Shown piece after piece: positions 1-7,427 of a stretch of DNA of 64,000 nt. The notes below the pieces were generated by a model. That model had not been told where the DNA came from. It worked only from the letters and a program-made list of their open reading frames with translations, and made no database searches. Both the position numbers and the translations under genes were made by a program. The DNA lies in NCBI RefSeq assembly GCF_013377085.1, contig NZ_JACAAX010000030.1, positions 18,992-82,991 of the forward strand, written 5' to 3'. How positions within the stretch are numbered: position 1 is the first letter of the stretch; each line of letters begins with the position of its first letter. This DNA comes from Rhodoplanes sp. (GTDB lineage: Bacteria; Pseudomonadota; Alphaproteobacteria; Rhizobiales; Xanthobacteraceae).

Positions 1-626
1 TCCAGGATCTCCGCGACAATCGGGAAGCAGCTCGTTCCGTAGCGGTCGCCCAGCACCACATCGGCGCGCGGACGCTCGTCGCGCGGGCCGGCGCTAGACG
101 GCATCGAGTGGCAGTCGACCAGGACGGCCGCCCCGAACTCCCGGTGCGTGCGGGCGAGGAGCCGGCGCAAGGCACGGTGGTACGGCTTGTAGAGGGTCTC
201 GATTCGCCGCAGCGCATCGTCGACCGGGATGCGGCGGTCGTAAATCTCCTGGGCGTCGCCGACCACCCGGGCGATGGTGCCCAGCCCGCCGGCGACCCGC
301 ATCGAGCGGGTGTTGGCATAGGACGGCAGCCGCCCGTCGAACATGCGCGGGTCGAGCTCGTAGGGCTCGCGGTTCACGTCGATGAAGCAGCGCGGGAAGA
401 AGGCCCGCATCAACGGGTAGCCGCGCGCCACCACGCCGCCGAACAGCTCGTCCACGAAGGTGTCCTCGGACCGGCGCAGCGTCGACAGATCGAGGCGCGT
501 GACCGCGAGGAAGCTGTCGGGATAGATGAATCCGCTGTGTGGCGAGTTGAACACCAGCGGACCGCGCAGGGTGTCCGGCTCCAGCACGTCGAACGGGGGA
601 TCGAGTTCGTCGAACGAATCGCTCAT
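1..626 (-). CDS. N-formylglutamate amidohydrolase family protein (3' end cut by window edge)
   Basis: Members hydrolyse N-formyl-L-glutamate, or related N-formyl/N-acyl amino acids, to the amino acid and formate in the cytoplasm. The 208 visible codons show the family core: NSPHSG at residues 27-32, then RSEDTFVDELF, FIDVNREPYELDP and VDCHSMPS, which supply the metal and carboxylate ligands. Usual length is about 270-300 aa, so roughly the last quarter lies beyond the left edge. The ATG is preceded by a GGAG-like site. It is transcribed away from cpdR, an arrangement familiar in Hyphomicrobiales. Substrate is not certain. Confidence 0.85.
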   Translation of the reverse strand, partial: MSDSFDELDPPFDVLEPDTLRGPLVFNSPHSGFIYPDSFLAVTRLDLSTLRRSEDTFVDELFGGVVARGYPLMRAFFPRCFIDVNREPYELDPRMFDGRLPSYANTRSMRVAGGLGTIARVVGDAQEIYDRRIPVDDALRRIETLYKPYHRALRRLLARTHREFGAAVLVDCHSMPSSAGPRDERPRADVVLGDRYGTSCFPIVAEIL

Positions 627-917
627 GCGGCTCCGGCTGGCCTCGGCGATGGTGGACGACGAACCCCGGGACGGCCGCCGCGGTTCGAGCAACAGGGGAC
701 AATCGGGCCGTGCGCCGGCCCGGCGTATCCGGTCGGCACAGGCGTCGCTGCCGCCCGGAGACCGTCATTGTCCATGATGTGACACACTCTGCCAAGATCG
801 ACTGTGGCTTCACCTCGTGTTTACCAGGAGTCGCGCTTATGGAATGCTGAACAAGGGACTTAGGGCACGGGCGGGCGACGCGCCGGGCGTGCGGGCGAAA
901 ACATCCGGGTACGGGGT

Positions 918-1280
918 ATGTCCAGAATTCTGCTGGCCGAAGACGACAACGACATGCGGCGTTTTCTGGTGAAGGCGCTGCAGACCGCAGGCTACGAGGT
1001 CACGTCCTACGACAACGGGCTCTCGGCCTATCACCGGCTGCGCGAGGAGCCGTTCCAGCTCCTCCTCACCGATATCGTGATGCCCGAGATGGACGGCATC
1101 GAGCTGGCCCGCCGGGCCTCGGAGCTCGACCCGGACATCAAGATCATGTTCATCACCGGCTTCGCGGCCGTTGCCCTCAATCCCGATTCGGCCGCCCCCA
1201 AGCACGCCAAGGTGCTCTCCAAGCCGTTCCACCTGCGCGAGCTGGTCAACGAGGTCCAGAAGATGCTGGCGGCCGCCTGA
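918..1280 (+). CDS. cpdR: CpdR-type single-domain response regulator
   Basis: A 120-aa stand-alone CheY-like receiver with no output domain. Acidic residues D9/D10, phospho-acceptor D52 in LLLTDIVMPEMDG, T80 and K102 in the SKPF motif are all present. Long stretches, such as DIKIMFITGFAAVALNPDS, are hallmarks of alphaproteobacterial CpdR. In Caulobacter the unphosphorylated form delivers ClpXP to the cell pole and primes degradation of cell-cycle regulators; phosphorylation through CckA/ChpT switches it off. That role is known for the family and inferred here. The neighbouring amidohydrolase and tRNA-Val fit the usual context. Confidence 0.93.
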   Translation: MSRILLAEDDNDMRRFLVKALQTAGYEVTSYDNGLSAYHRLREEPFQLLLTDIVMPEMDGIELARRASELDPDIKIMFITGFAAVALNPDSAAPKHAKVLSKPFHLRELVNEVQKMLAAA

Positions 1281-1459
1281 CGGCCGCCGAGCCGGCTGGT
1301 CCGGGCACCGCGGGCCGAGGCAGGCCGACCTTGGCATCGCGGCTCTTTCTCGCCCTTGCCCGGACCCGATCGAGCCGATATAGAACCGTCACGGTCGGCC
1401 CCGGCGTCCCGGAAGCTAGTCAGGATGCCGATGACGACTCCGAACCGTCCTCGGACGGC

Positions 1460-1534
1460 GGGCGCGTAGCTCAGCGGAAGAGCACTACCTTGACATGGTA
1501 GGGGTCACAGGTTCGATCCCTGTCGCGCCCACCA
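1460..1534 (+). tRNA. tRNA-Val (anticodon GAC)
   Basis: A complete 75-nt cloverleaf. The acceptor stem GGGCGCG pairs with CGCGCCC, followed by an encoded ACCA end. The D arm is AGCTCAGCGGAAGAGC. The anticodon stem CTACC/GGTAG holds loop TTGACAT with anticodon GAC at 1492-1494, and the T arm is CACAG-GTTCGAT-CCCTGTC. It decodes GUC/GUU valine codons. No integrase or attachment duplication is seen beside it. Confidence 0.97.
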
Positions 1535-1649
1535 CCCCCTCCTCGAGTCCCGGACAGCACCGAAGGTTTGCGGCTCGACCGGCCCGGTCGAGGCCCCGGA
1601 CGGCATGACTGTCCGGCAGAGGTCGGCGACCCTCGCTCCAGACGATGTC

Positions 1650-2285
1650 TCAGCGCCCGGCGATCAGGTCCTGCAGGTTCTCGGCACCGCCGAAGCGCCA
1701 GGGTCGGAGAACGGCCGTCTCGTAGAGATCCGCGGCGGGATCGTCGCGCAGCAGCGCCTCGGCGGCCGCGGTGTCGGACGCCTCCAGCAGCATCGCGGTG
1801 CCGGCCCAGGTCTCTCCAGCCGAACTCTCGCCGTCCGCACCGAGCAGCGGCCCCGCCACGATGACGGCGCGCGCCTGCGCCGGATCGAGGAGCCAGGCGC
1901 GCTGGGCGGCGCGGGCCTTTCCGGCCGCACGGGCGGCATCCGGCCGCGCTTCGCCGACGAACAGGAAGCGCGGGTTCTTCGGGTCGCCGGCGAACTGCCA
2001 CATGGTGCGGCCGGAGAGGTTGTCGAACCGCCGTACCATCACCTCGGCGAACACGCCGCCCTTGGCGAGCGGGTCGTCCTCGGCGAACACCCGGGCCGCC
2101 TCGGCATCGGCGAGGTCGACGATGTGCAGGCTGCCCGTCACGGCCTTGCCGTCGGCCGACATGGTCGGGCCGCGGGCGATCATGGCGTCGATATACGGCG
2201 TCATGAACGCCCAGTGGTCCTTCAGCAGGGCGCGCCGGGTCGGCCCGGCGCCGTCGCGGTCGCGGCCGTAGACGAAGAACTGCAT
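1650..2285 (-). CDS. Tandem YciI-domain protein
   Basis: A 211-aa protein of two YciI-like (ferredoxin-fold) halves. The first, about residues 1-100, begins MQFFVYGRDRDGA and contains HWAFMTPYIDAMIARGP and the DDPLAKGGVF segment. The second, about 105-211, repeats the pattern (RFLFVGEARPD, later DDPAADLYETAVLRPW). Single-domain YciI proteins are near 100 aa, so this is a natural duplication. Function is unknown; some family members are dehalogenase- or muconolactone-isomerase-like. The ATG has a GGAGGAG site and lies 17 nt after the nitroreductase stop, so the two are probably co-transcribed. Confidence 0.85.
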   Translation of the reverse strand: MQFFVYGRDRDGAGPTRRALLKDHWAFMTPYIDAMIARGPTMSADGKAVTGSLHIVDLADAEAARVFAEDDPLAKGGVFAEVMVRRFDNLSGRTMWQFAGDPKNPRFLFVGEARPDAARAAGKARAAQRAWLLDPAQARAVIVAGPLLGADGESSAGETWAGTAMLLEASDTAAAEALLRDDPAADLYETAVLRPWRFGGAENLQDLIAGR

Positions 2286-2302
2286 CGCGGTCTCCTCCGG
2301 CG

Positions 2303-2986
2303 TCACGCCGTCTCGAAGCCCACGAACCGGCAGATTTCGTCGACGCCGGCCCGGGCGGTGCGGAAGCGGTTCACCGGCGCCGCCGCGTCGGCATGGCCCA
2401 GCGCGATGCCGCAGAAGAGCATCTCGGTGTCGGGCAGGCCGATCAGCGGCGTCACGATGGCGGCGATGCGGGCCCAGGACTCCTGGGCGCAGGTCGCGAG
2501 GCCATAGCCGCGCGCCAAGAGCATCAGGGTGGCGAGGAAGCCCCCGACATCGGTCCACTGGCCCGGCCCGCAGCGGCGGTCGAGCGCGAGGAACAGGCCG
2601 ACCGGCGCGCCGAAGAAGGCATAGTTCTGCTTGTACTGGGCGAGCCGGCCGGCGTCGTCGCCGCGCGCCACGCCGAGCGCCCGGTAGAGCCCGACGCCGT
2701 TCTCGAAGCGGCGCGACCGGAACGGCTCGAACAGCGGCTCCGGATAGACCGGGAACTCGCCGTTCAGGCCGCGTGGATCGACGGTGTCGACGGCCGCGAG
2801 CACGGTCCGCACCAGCTCGGCGAGCGGCGCGCCCGTGAACGCGTAGACCGACCACGGCTGCAGATTGCCGCCGGAGGCGGCCCGGGTGGCGCGGCCGATC
2901 AGCTCGCGCACCGTCGCGCCGTCGACCGGCTTGTCCAGAAAGGCGCGGCAGCTCTTTCGCGAGTCGACCGCCTCGAACACGTCCAT
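2303..2986 (-). CDS. Nitroreductase family protein
   Basis: A 228-aa FMN-dependent NAD(P)H oxidoreductase of the nitroreductase fold. The N-terminus has the FMN-binding SRKSCRAFLDKPV pattern and RAASGGNLQPW, the C-terminal part has the GLATCAQESWA segment, and it ends DEICRFVGFETA. Family enzymes reduce nitroaromatics, quinones or flavins; the substrate here is unknown. I chose the internal ATG (MDVFEAVDSRKS) because homologous proteins begin just before this motif; the longer reading frame to 3067 looks non-coding. First gene of a two-gene operon with the YciI protein. Confidence 0.88.
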   Translation of the reverse strand: MDVFEAVDSRKSCRAFLDKPVDGATVRELIGRATRAASGGNLQPWSVYAFTGAPLAELVRTVLAAVDTVDPRGLNGEFPVYPEPLFEPFRSRRFENGVGLYRALGVARGDDAGRLAQYKQNYAFFGAPVGLFLALDRRCGPGQWTDVGGFLATLMLLARGYGLATCAQESWARIAAIVTPLIGLPDTEMLFCGIALGHADAAAPVNRFRTARAGVDEICRFVGFETA

Positions 2987-3234
2987 GGAAGCACAAACCC
3001 TCGGGAAACGGCGCCCCGCCGCGACTCGCGGCCGCTGCGCTCGGACGAGAATCCACTGCGGCGACACAGCGTCAATCGCACGAAGCGGCGCGGCAGGCCT
3101 GCGTCCGTCGGAGACGGCGTAACGACCGGCGTCGCGTCGCGCGTCGGGAAGGGCGCGGACTTGTGGCCGACCCGCAGCGGTGACATAGGATGCGCCGAGG
3201 GTCGGCCCATGTTCGCCGGTCCCGGACGCATTTC

Positions 3235-4173
3235 ATGACCGATGCCTATCGCCGCCTGCTCGACCGCCTCGGCCCTCTCGTCAGCGTCGCCGGGCTCCTG
3301 GTGGTGTTCGTCCAGGCCGTCATGCAGGGCCTGCCGCAGGCCGTCATCACGGCGCCGGGCGTCGCGGCCGGCGTGCTGGCCGAGGCGACCCTGACGCTGG
3401 CCGGCGGGGCCATGCTGACCGGCTTCGCCTGGGTCGTGCTGCTTCGCCTCACGGTACGGCCGACCATGCGGCGGAGCTGCCTGTTCGGCATCTTCCTCCT
3501 CACCCAGCTCGACCGCTACCGTCCCGGCAATGTCCTGCAGTATGTGTCGCGCCAGGCGGCCCTGGCGCCGTTCGGGGTGACGATCGGCGACGCCATCACG
3601 GTCGCCATGGCGGAGGCGCTCTGCCTGCTCACCGCCGTCGGCCTGCTGGTCGGCACGGCGGCGGCGCTCGGTCGGCTCGACTGGAGCATCTCGTTCCGGA
3701 TCGCGTCGGAGTTCTCGCTGGCGGTGTCGGGGCTCGCCGGCGGCGCTCTCCTGGTGCTGCTCGTGATGCAGCGCTCGGTGGTCGCCCGCCTGCTGGCATC
3801 GCGGCGGGCTTTCGTGCGGATGCTGTTCGCGGTCGGCCTCGATGTCGCGACCTTCGTCGCCATGGGCCTCGCACTCGATGCGTTGATCGGCGTGGTGGCG
3901 CCGGCGGTCGAGCGCGATCTCCTGTCGCTCTCCGCCGTCGCGGCAGCCGCGTGGCTCGCCGGCTTCGTGGTGCCGGGCGCGCCGGCCGGCCTCGGCGTCC
4001 GCGAGGTCGTGCTGTCGGTGCTGCTGGCGCCGGCGATCGGCGGCGATGCCGCCGCGATCACGATCGGGCTTCGGCTCGCCGGCGTCCTGGCCGATGTCCT
4101 GGCGGCGGTCGCCGGCCGGCTGATGGTCCTGCTCGCCCATCCCAAGCCGTCGGTCGGCGTCGACCGGCGCTGA
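3235..4173 (+). CDS. Multi-spanning membrane protein, lysylphosphatidylglycerol synthase TM / flippase-like family
   Basis: About 312 aa with six to eight hydrophobic helices. They include one near the N-terminus (PLVSVAGLLVVFVQAV), a pair around the middle (TVAMAEALCLLTAVGLLVG) and a C-terminal set. The motifs RYRPGNVLQYVSRQ and GFVVPGAPAGLGVREVVL are typical of the MprF flippase-like domain found as stand-alone proteins beside glycan or lipid genes. It probably sits in the inner membrane; substrate unknown. The start MTDAYRRL is preferred over an upstream ATG at 3190, although no strong ribosome site is visible. Confidence 0.75.
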   Translation: MTDAYRRLLDRLGPLVSVAGLLVVFVQAVMQGLPQAVITAPGVAAGVLAEATLTLAGGAMLTGFAWVVLLRLTVRPTMRRSCLFGIFLLTQLDRYRPGNVLQYVSRQAALAPFGVTIGDAITVAMAEALCLLTAVGLLVGTAAALGRLDWSISFRIASEFSLAVSGLAGGALLVLLVMQRSVVARLLASRRAFVRMLFAVGLDVATFVAMGLALDALIGVVAPAVERDLLSLSAVAAAAWLAGFVVPGAPAGLGVREVVLSVLLAPAIGGDAAAITIGLRLAGVLADVLAAVAGRLMVLLAHPKPSVGVDRR

Positions 4174-4322
4174 GGCCGGCGACCGCGGTGCCGCAATTGC
4201 GCACCGGACAGGTCGGCAAGGCCGAAAGAGGCATCCGTAATACGATCAACTGCATAAGCCAAATATCGAGCGCTGACTGGGGGCGAGGAAGCACAATCGC
4301 GTGCGAAGCGTCGAGGCAAACG

Positions 4323-4350
4323 TTGCGATTGCACCCGCCGCTTGTACTAT
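4323..4350 (+). promoter_or_regulatory. Candidate sigma-70 promoter for the effector/NLR locus
   Basis: TTGCGA at 4323-4328 and TACTAT at 4345-4350 are separated by 16 nt, 34 nt upstream of the start codon at 4384. The surrounding 200 bases are clearly AT-richer than the flanking genome. Judged by eye only. Confidence 0.35.
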
Positions 4351-4383
4351 AAGCCATCAACAACCGTAGTCTGGAGGAACAGG

Positions 4384-4830
4384 ATGGCCGATCCAGTCAC
4401 CATTGGCGTGCTTGCCGCGTCAGCCCTCGGCCTGGCAGGCGAGACGTTCATTAAAGGCTATGTCGGGGAAGCCGCGAAGGAAGCTTATAAGGCCCTCAAG
4501 GAAAAAATCGCGGCGTGGGCAAACGACGATGTCCAGGCCCTGGAGAAAGCGCCGACCTCGGGGCCGCGCCAGCAGTTGATCGCCGAGGTGGTCGACCAAC
4601 TGGCGGAGACCGACAAATCCGATGTCCGCGCACTTGCCGAAAAGCTGATCAAAGCATTGCGAGACTCAGACCCGACCGGACTCGTCATCAGCAAGCTCGA
4701 CGCGCTCGACGCGATACTGGGCAACGTGACGGTCACGGCAGGCACAGGAGTTAACATCGGCGAGGTGAAAGTGGGGCGCACGTTCAAGATCGGCGACATC
4801 ACGGTCGGACCCGACACCGGAAAAAAATAG
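4384..4830 (+). CDS. Small helical protein with beta-motif tail, putative effector partner of the downstream NLR
   Basis: A 148-aa protein that I cannot assign to a named family. Residues 4-24 form a hydrophobic helix (VTIGVLAASALGLAG). Residues 25-110 are charged amphipathic helices. The tail, about 112-144, is glycine- and valine-rich (GVNIGEVKVGRTFKIGDITV). This layout resembles bacterial Bell/HeLo-like membrane-acting domains that end in amyloid signalling motifs and are encoded beside NLRs; VNIG and FKIG recall the RHIM core. That comparison is inference. The ATG follows CTGGAGGAACAGG, a strong ribosome site. Stop TAG directly follows an A7 run (see 4821-4863). Lower GC than neighbours suggests transfer. 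Confidence 0.72.
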   Translation: MADPVTIGVLAASALGLAGETFIKGYVGEAAKEAYKALKEKIAAWANDDVQALEKAPTSGPRQQLIAEVVDQLAETDKSDVRALAEKLIKALRDSDPTGLVISKLDALDAILGNVTVTAGTGVNIGEVKVGRTFKIGDITVGPDTGKK

Positions 4831-4863
4831 TCGCGGCAGCGGACCGACGCCCGACCGCTGCCG
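4821..4863 (+). promoter_or_regulatory. Candidate programmed -1 ribosomal frameshift signal joining the effector and NLR frames
   Basis: The heptamer A AAA AAA (4821-4827) is in register with the effector frame as GGA-AAA-AAA-TAG. It is followed by a 6-nt spacer (4828-4833) and then a perfect 9-bp stem, CGGCAGCGG (4834-4842) with CCGCTGCCG (4855-4863), around a 12-nt loop. A G-T pair at 4833/4864 could extend it. This is the architecture of dnaX-type frameshift sites. Slipping back one base at AAA-AAA continues at ATA (4827) in the NLR frame. That frame is open through to 7427 and would give a fusion of about 1,014 aa. A sequencing indel in the A7 run is the main alternative. Confidence 0.6.
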
Positions 4864-4997
4864 TCTCCGGCGGGCTAATATCCGAATCAATTTCGGCCGG
4901 CCGAGATTTCTCGACGACCATCCACTATCACGGCATCGCGCCGGACGCAGTCGCACGGCTGCTCGCTGGCCAATCGCTAAAGCTGTTTCAGAGCAAC

Positions 4998-7427
4998 GTG
5001 GCGACACGCCAAGCCTTGCCCTTCTTGGGCCGGAACGTGCTGCTCGACGACCTCCGTAAATTGCTGGATGATCCGGAATCAGAGCACGTCGTCGTGCTGC
5101 ACGGTCAACCGGGCGTCGGCAAGAGCGAGCTTGCCCGCGAATATGCCCGGAGGAATCATCAACGATATTCCGGCGGGACGTTCTTCATCGACGCGCGGCC
5201 CGGCGCGATCGCGATCGACCTTGCCCATATCGGCCGTACCTGTCTCGGGCTGACTTTCACAAGCGATCTTTCGATCGACGAGCAGGCGCTCCGGACCCTA
5301 TACGGGCTCGCCGAACGCCTGTCCTTCCTTATCTTCGACAATGTAGGCGCCGAGGCTGACGTGCTGCGCTGGCTACCGCCGAGCGGGCTGCCCTGCCACA
5401 CCGTGATCACCTCGGTCGTCGACTGCTGGCACACGGGTTGGCGGGTCGTGCCGGTCGGCCCGTTGGCGCACGACGTCGTCGTGGCGCTGGTCGCAAAAAT
5501 TGCCGGGCCGGTGGCGGCAGACCAATACGGCGACAAGATCGCGACTATCGCCGGAGGCCTTCCGATTCAGATTATTCCAACCTGCCGGTCGATCGCACGG
5601 GATGTTCGCCGCGGCCACGACATTGCGATCGACCAGACCATCAGCAGGGAGGCGGCGGAGAGCTTTCGCGGAGTTTACGAGCGGTTGGAGCCGAAGGCCG
5701 CGCTTCTTCTCCACTCCGCAGCGCGTATGAATTGCCAGCGCATCCCGCGTGACGAGATCGCGAGTCAACTAGCCGCGGCGGCCGGATGGAGCAGATCCGT
5801 GTTTGTCGATCAGCTCAACGCATGCCTGGACGTGACTTTGATCGAGGGCGGCGCCGAGCTACGAATGCACCAGCTCTTCGTCTCCTTTCTGCGCGACGCC
5901 GCGCCGGGGGCGGAGATCGCAGCGACGTTCGCCAAAGTTGTCGGTGCGCAAGCCCAGCGGATGATCGAGATCGCGCGGGAGATCGCAAAAGCCCCGAACC
6001 GAATCGACCTCACCACTGTCCTGGCGACATATCCGACCGCCCTAGATTCCTGGACAAATGTCGACGATTTTGTTTCGGTCGCAGATGGCGAGACGGTCGG
6101 CAAAGCCTTAATCGAGTTTGGGCAGTTTGCATCCGCCCAGCGTTGGTTCGAGCGCGCCGTCACGCATAAGGAGATGCCTGGCAATCATGGCGATGTCGAC
6201 TACGAGAACCTAAGCCGGAGTCTTCACCAAGTCGGCGAATGCTTGAGCGAGATCGGAGATTTCGATGCCGCCCGCCTCTGGTTCGAGCGCGCCGCAGCAG
6301 CCGCCGAGAAAGGCGCCATTGACGGCCGCGTCAATCACGAGAGTCTCGGATCGAGTCTTCACCAGGTCGGCTATTGCCTATCCTCTACGGGGCATTTTGA
6401 CGCCGCACTCCCCTGGTATCAGCGCGCCGTCGAAGCAACCGAGAAAGGTGACATTCAGGGCCGGATCAATTACGTGGGGCTCGGTGCGAGTCTTCATCAA
6501 GTCGGCGACTGTCTGGCCAGCACAGGCATGTTCGATGCGGCGCGCGGCTGGTTTGAACGCGCAGTCACCGCTATCGAGAGAGGTGATGTTTCCGGCCGAT
6601 TAGATCACGAAAGTCTCGGGTCCAGCCTCCATCAGGTTGGCGAGTGTCTGGCAAAAACCGGTGACTTCGACGCGGCTCGACCATGGTTCGAGCGCGCTGT
6701 CGCCGCGACCGAAAAAGGTGATATCCACGGACGAATTGACTATGACGGCCTCGGTGAGCGCCTTCATAGTGTCGGTGACTGCCTGGCAAAATCTGGCAAT
6801 TTCGAAGCTGCGCGGCCCTGCTACGAGCGCGCTATAGAGGCAATCGAAAAGGGCGATATTTATGGCCGGATCGATCACGAGAGCCTCGGATCGAGCCTTC
6901 ATGAAGTTGGTGTCTGCCTGGCTCGTAACGGTCATTTCGATGCTGCTCGGCTTTGGTTCGAACGAGCTGTGGAAGCTAAAAATATAGGCGACCTTCACAG
7001 GCGTGTTGATCACCATGGACTCGGCAGGAGTCTTCATGAGATCGGCAACTGTTTGATTCACGCTACGGGATTCGACGCCGCGCGACGTGTATTCGAACTC
7101 GCTGCTTCCGCCAAGGAAAAGGGCGATTTCCACAACCGAGTGGATCACGATAGCCTAGGCGAGAGCCTTCATGAGATCGGCTCCTGCTTAGCCAACACTG
7201 GCGAGTTCACTGCCGCTTGGCCGTGGTTCGAACGCGCCGTCGCAGCGAAGGAGAAAGGTGACCTTCATGACCGGGTCAATCCCGCGAGCGTCTATGTGAG
7301 TCTTATCGCCGGTGCGGATTGCCTCCGGAAGCTGGCCGTCACTGATCTAGCCGATCGATGGGACGAGCGGGCATCTGGTTTGAAAGCTCAGGTCGAATCA
7401 CACGGGGCTCTCGGTGGATCGCTCTAG
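4998..7427 (+). CDS. NLR-like STAND NTPase with NB-ARC-type domain and TPR repeats
   Basis: From the GTG at 4998 the protein has 809 aa. The nucleotide-binding domain shows Walker A GQPGVGKS (36-43), a Walker B-like LSFLIFDNV (108-116), HTVITS (134-139) and GGLPIQI (186-192). A helical stretch follows to about 390, then eight 45-residue TPR-type repeats (400-759) and a degenerate ninth. Such proteins are cytoplasmic sensors that oligomerise on ligand binding and trigger an effector. The same frame is open upstream to 4827 and contains ISAGRDFSTTIHYHG and LLAGQSLKLFQSN, which look coding. No ATG, GTG or TTG occurs between 4827 and 4998, so the true N-terminus probably arises by frameshift from the effector gene or by a rare start codon. 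The end overlaps the convergent gene by 4 nt. Confidence 0.85.
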   Translation: MATRQALPFLGRNVLLDDLRKLLDDPESEHVVVLHGQPGVGKSELAREYARRNHQRYSGGTFFIDARPGAIAIDLAHIGRTCLGLTFTSDLSIDEQALRTLYGLAERLSFLIFDNVGAEADVLRWLPPSGLPCHTVITSVVDCWHTGWRVVPVGPLAHDVVVALVAKIAGPVAADQYGDKIATIAGGLPIQIIPTCRSIARDVRRGHDIAIDQTISREAAESFRGVYERLEPKAALLLHSAARMNCQRIPRDEIASQLAAAAGWSRSVFVDQLNACLDVTLIEGGAELRMHQLFVSFLRDAAPGAEIAATFAKVVGAQAQRMIEIAREIAKAPNRIDLTTVLATYPTALDSWTNVDDFVSVADGETVGKALIEFGQFASAQRWFERAVTHKEMPGNHGDVDYENLSRSLHQVGECLSEIGDFDAARLWFERAAAAAEKGAIDGRVNHESLGSSLHQVGYCLSSTGHFDAALPWYQRAVEATEKGDIQGRINYVGLGASLHQVGDCLASTGMFDAARGWFERAVTAIERGDVSGRLDHESLGSSLHQVGECLAKTGDFDAARPWFERAVAATEKGDIHGRIDYDGLGERLHSVGDCLAKSGNFEAARPCYERAIEAIEKGDIYGRIDHESLGSSLHEVGVCLARNGHFDAARLWFERAVEAKNIGDLHRRVDHHGLGRSLHEIGNCLIHATGFDAARRVFELAASAKEKGDFHNRVDHDSLGESLHEIGSCLANTGEFTAAWPWFERAVAAKEKGDLHDRVNPASVYVSLIAGADCLRKLAVTDLADRWDERASGLKAQVESHGALGGSL
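6195..7274 (+). repeat. Eight tandem 135-bp coding repeats (45-aa TPR-type units)
   Basis: Units begin at 6195, 6330, 6465, 6600, 6735, 6870, 7005 and 7140 with no indels. Each encodes a pattern like DHESLGSSLHQVGECL, then FDAARPWFERAV, then EKGDIHGR. Units 2, 4 and 6 are closest to one another. A degenerate ninth unit follows from 7275. The even spacing and high similarity suggest recent amplification and a variable number of units between strains. This is coding sequence, not a CRISPR array. Confidence 0.9.

Noticed and set aside
1460..1534. tRNA-Val as attachment site for an integrated element
   Set aside because: No integrase is adjacent and no copy of its 3' end is found nearby.
1650..3056. 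A 468-aa fusion of the YciI protein with an upstream domain
   Set aside because: The upstream half reads out of frame through the nitroreductase; the YciI protein has its own ribosome site and ATG at 2285.
4834..4863. Hairpin as an intrinsic transcription terminator
   Set aside because: The stem is strong but is not followed by a T tract, and the NLR frame continues through it. A structural role at the frameshift site explains the spacing better.
6195..7274. CRISPR-like array
   Set aside because: The 135-bp units are coding, contiguous and encode TPR-type helices; there are no spacers and no cas genes.
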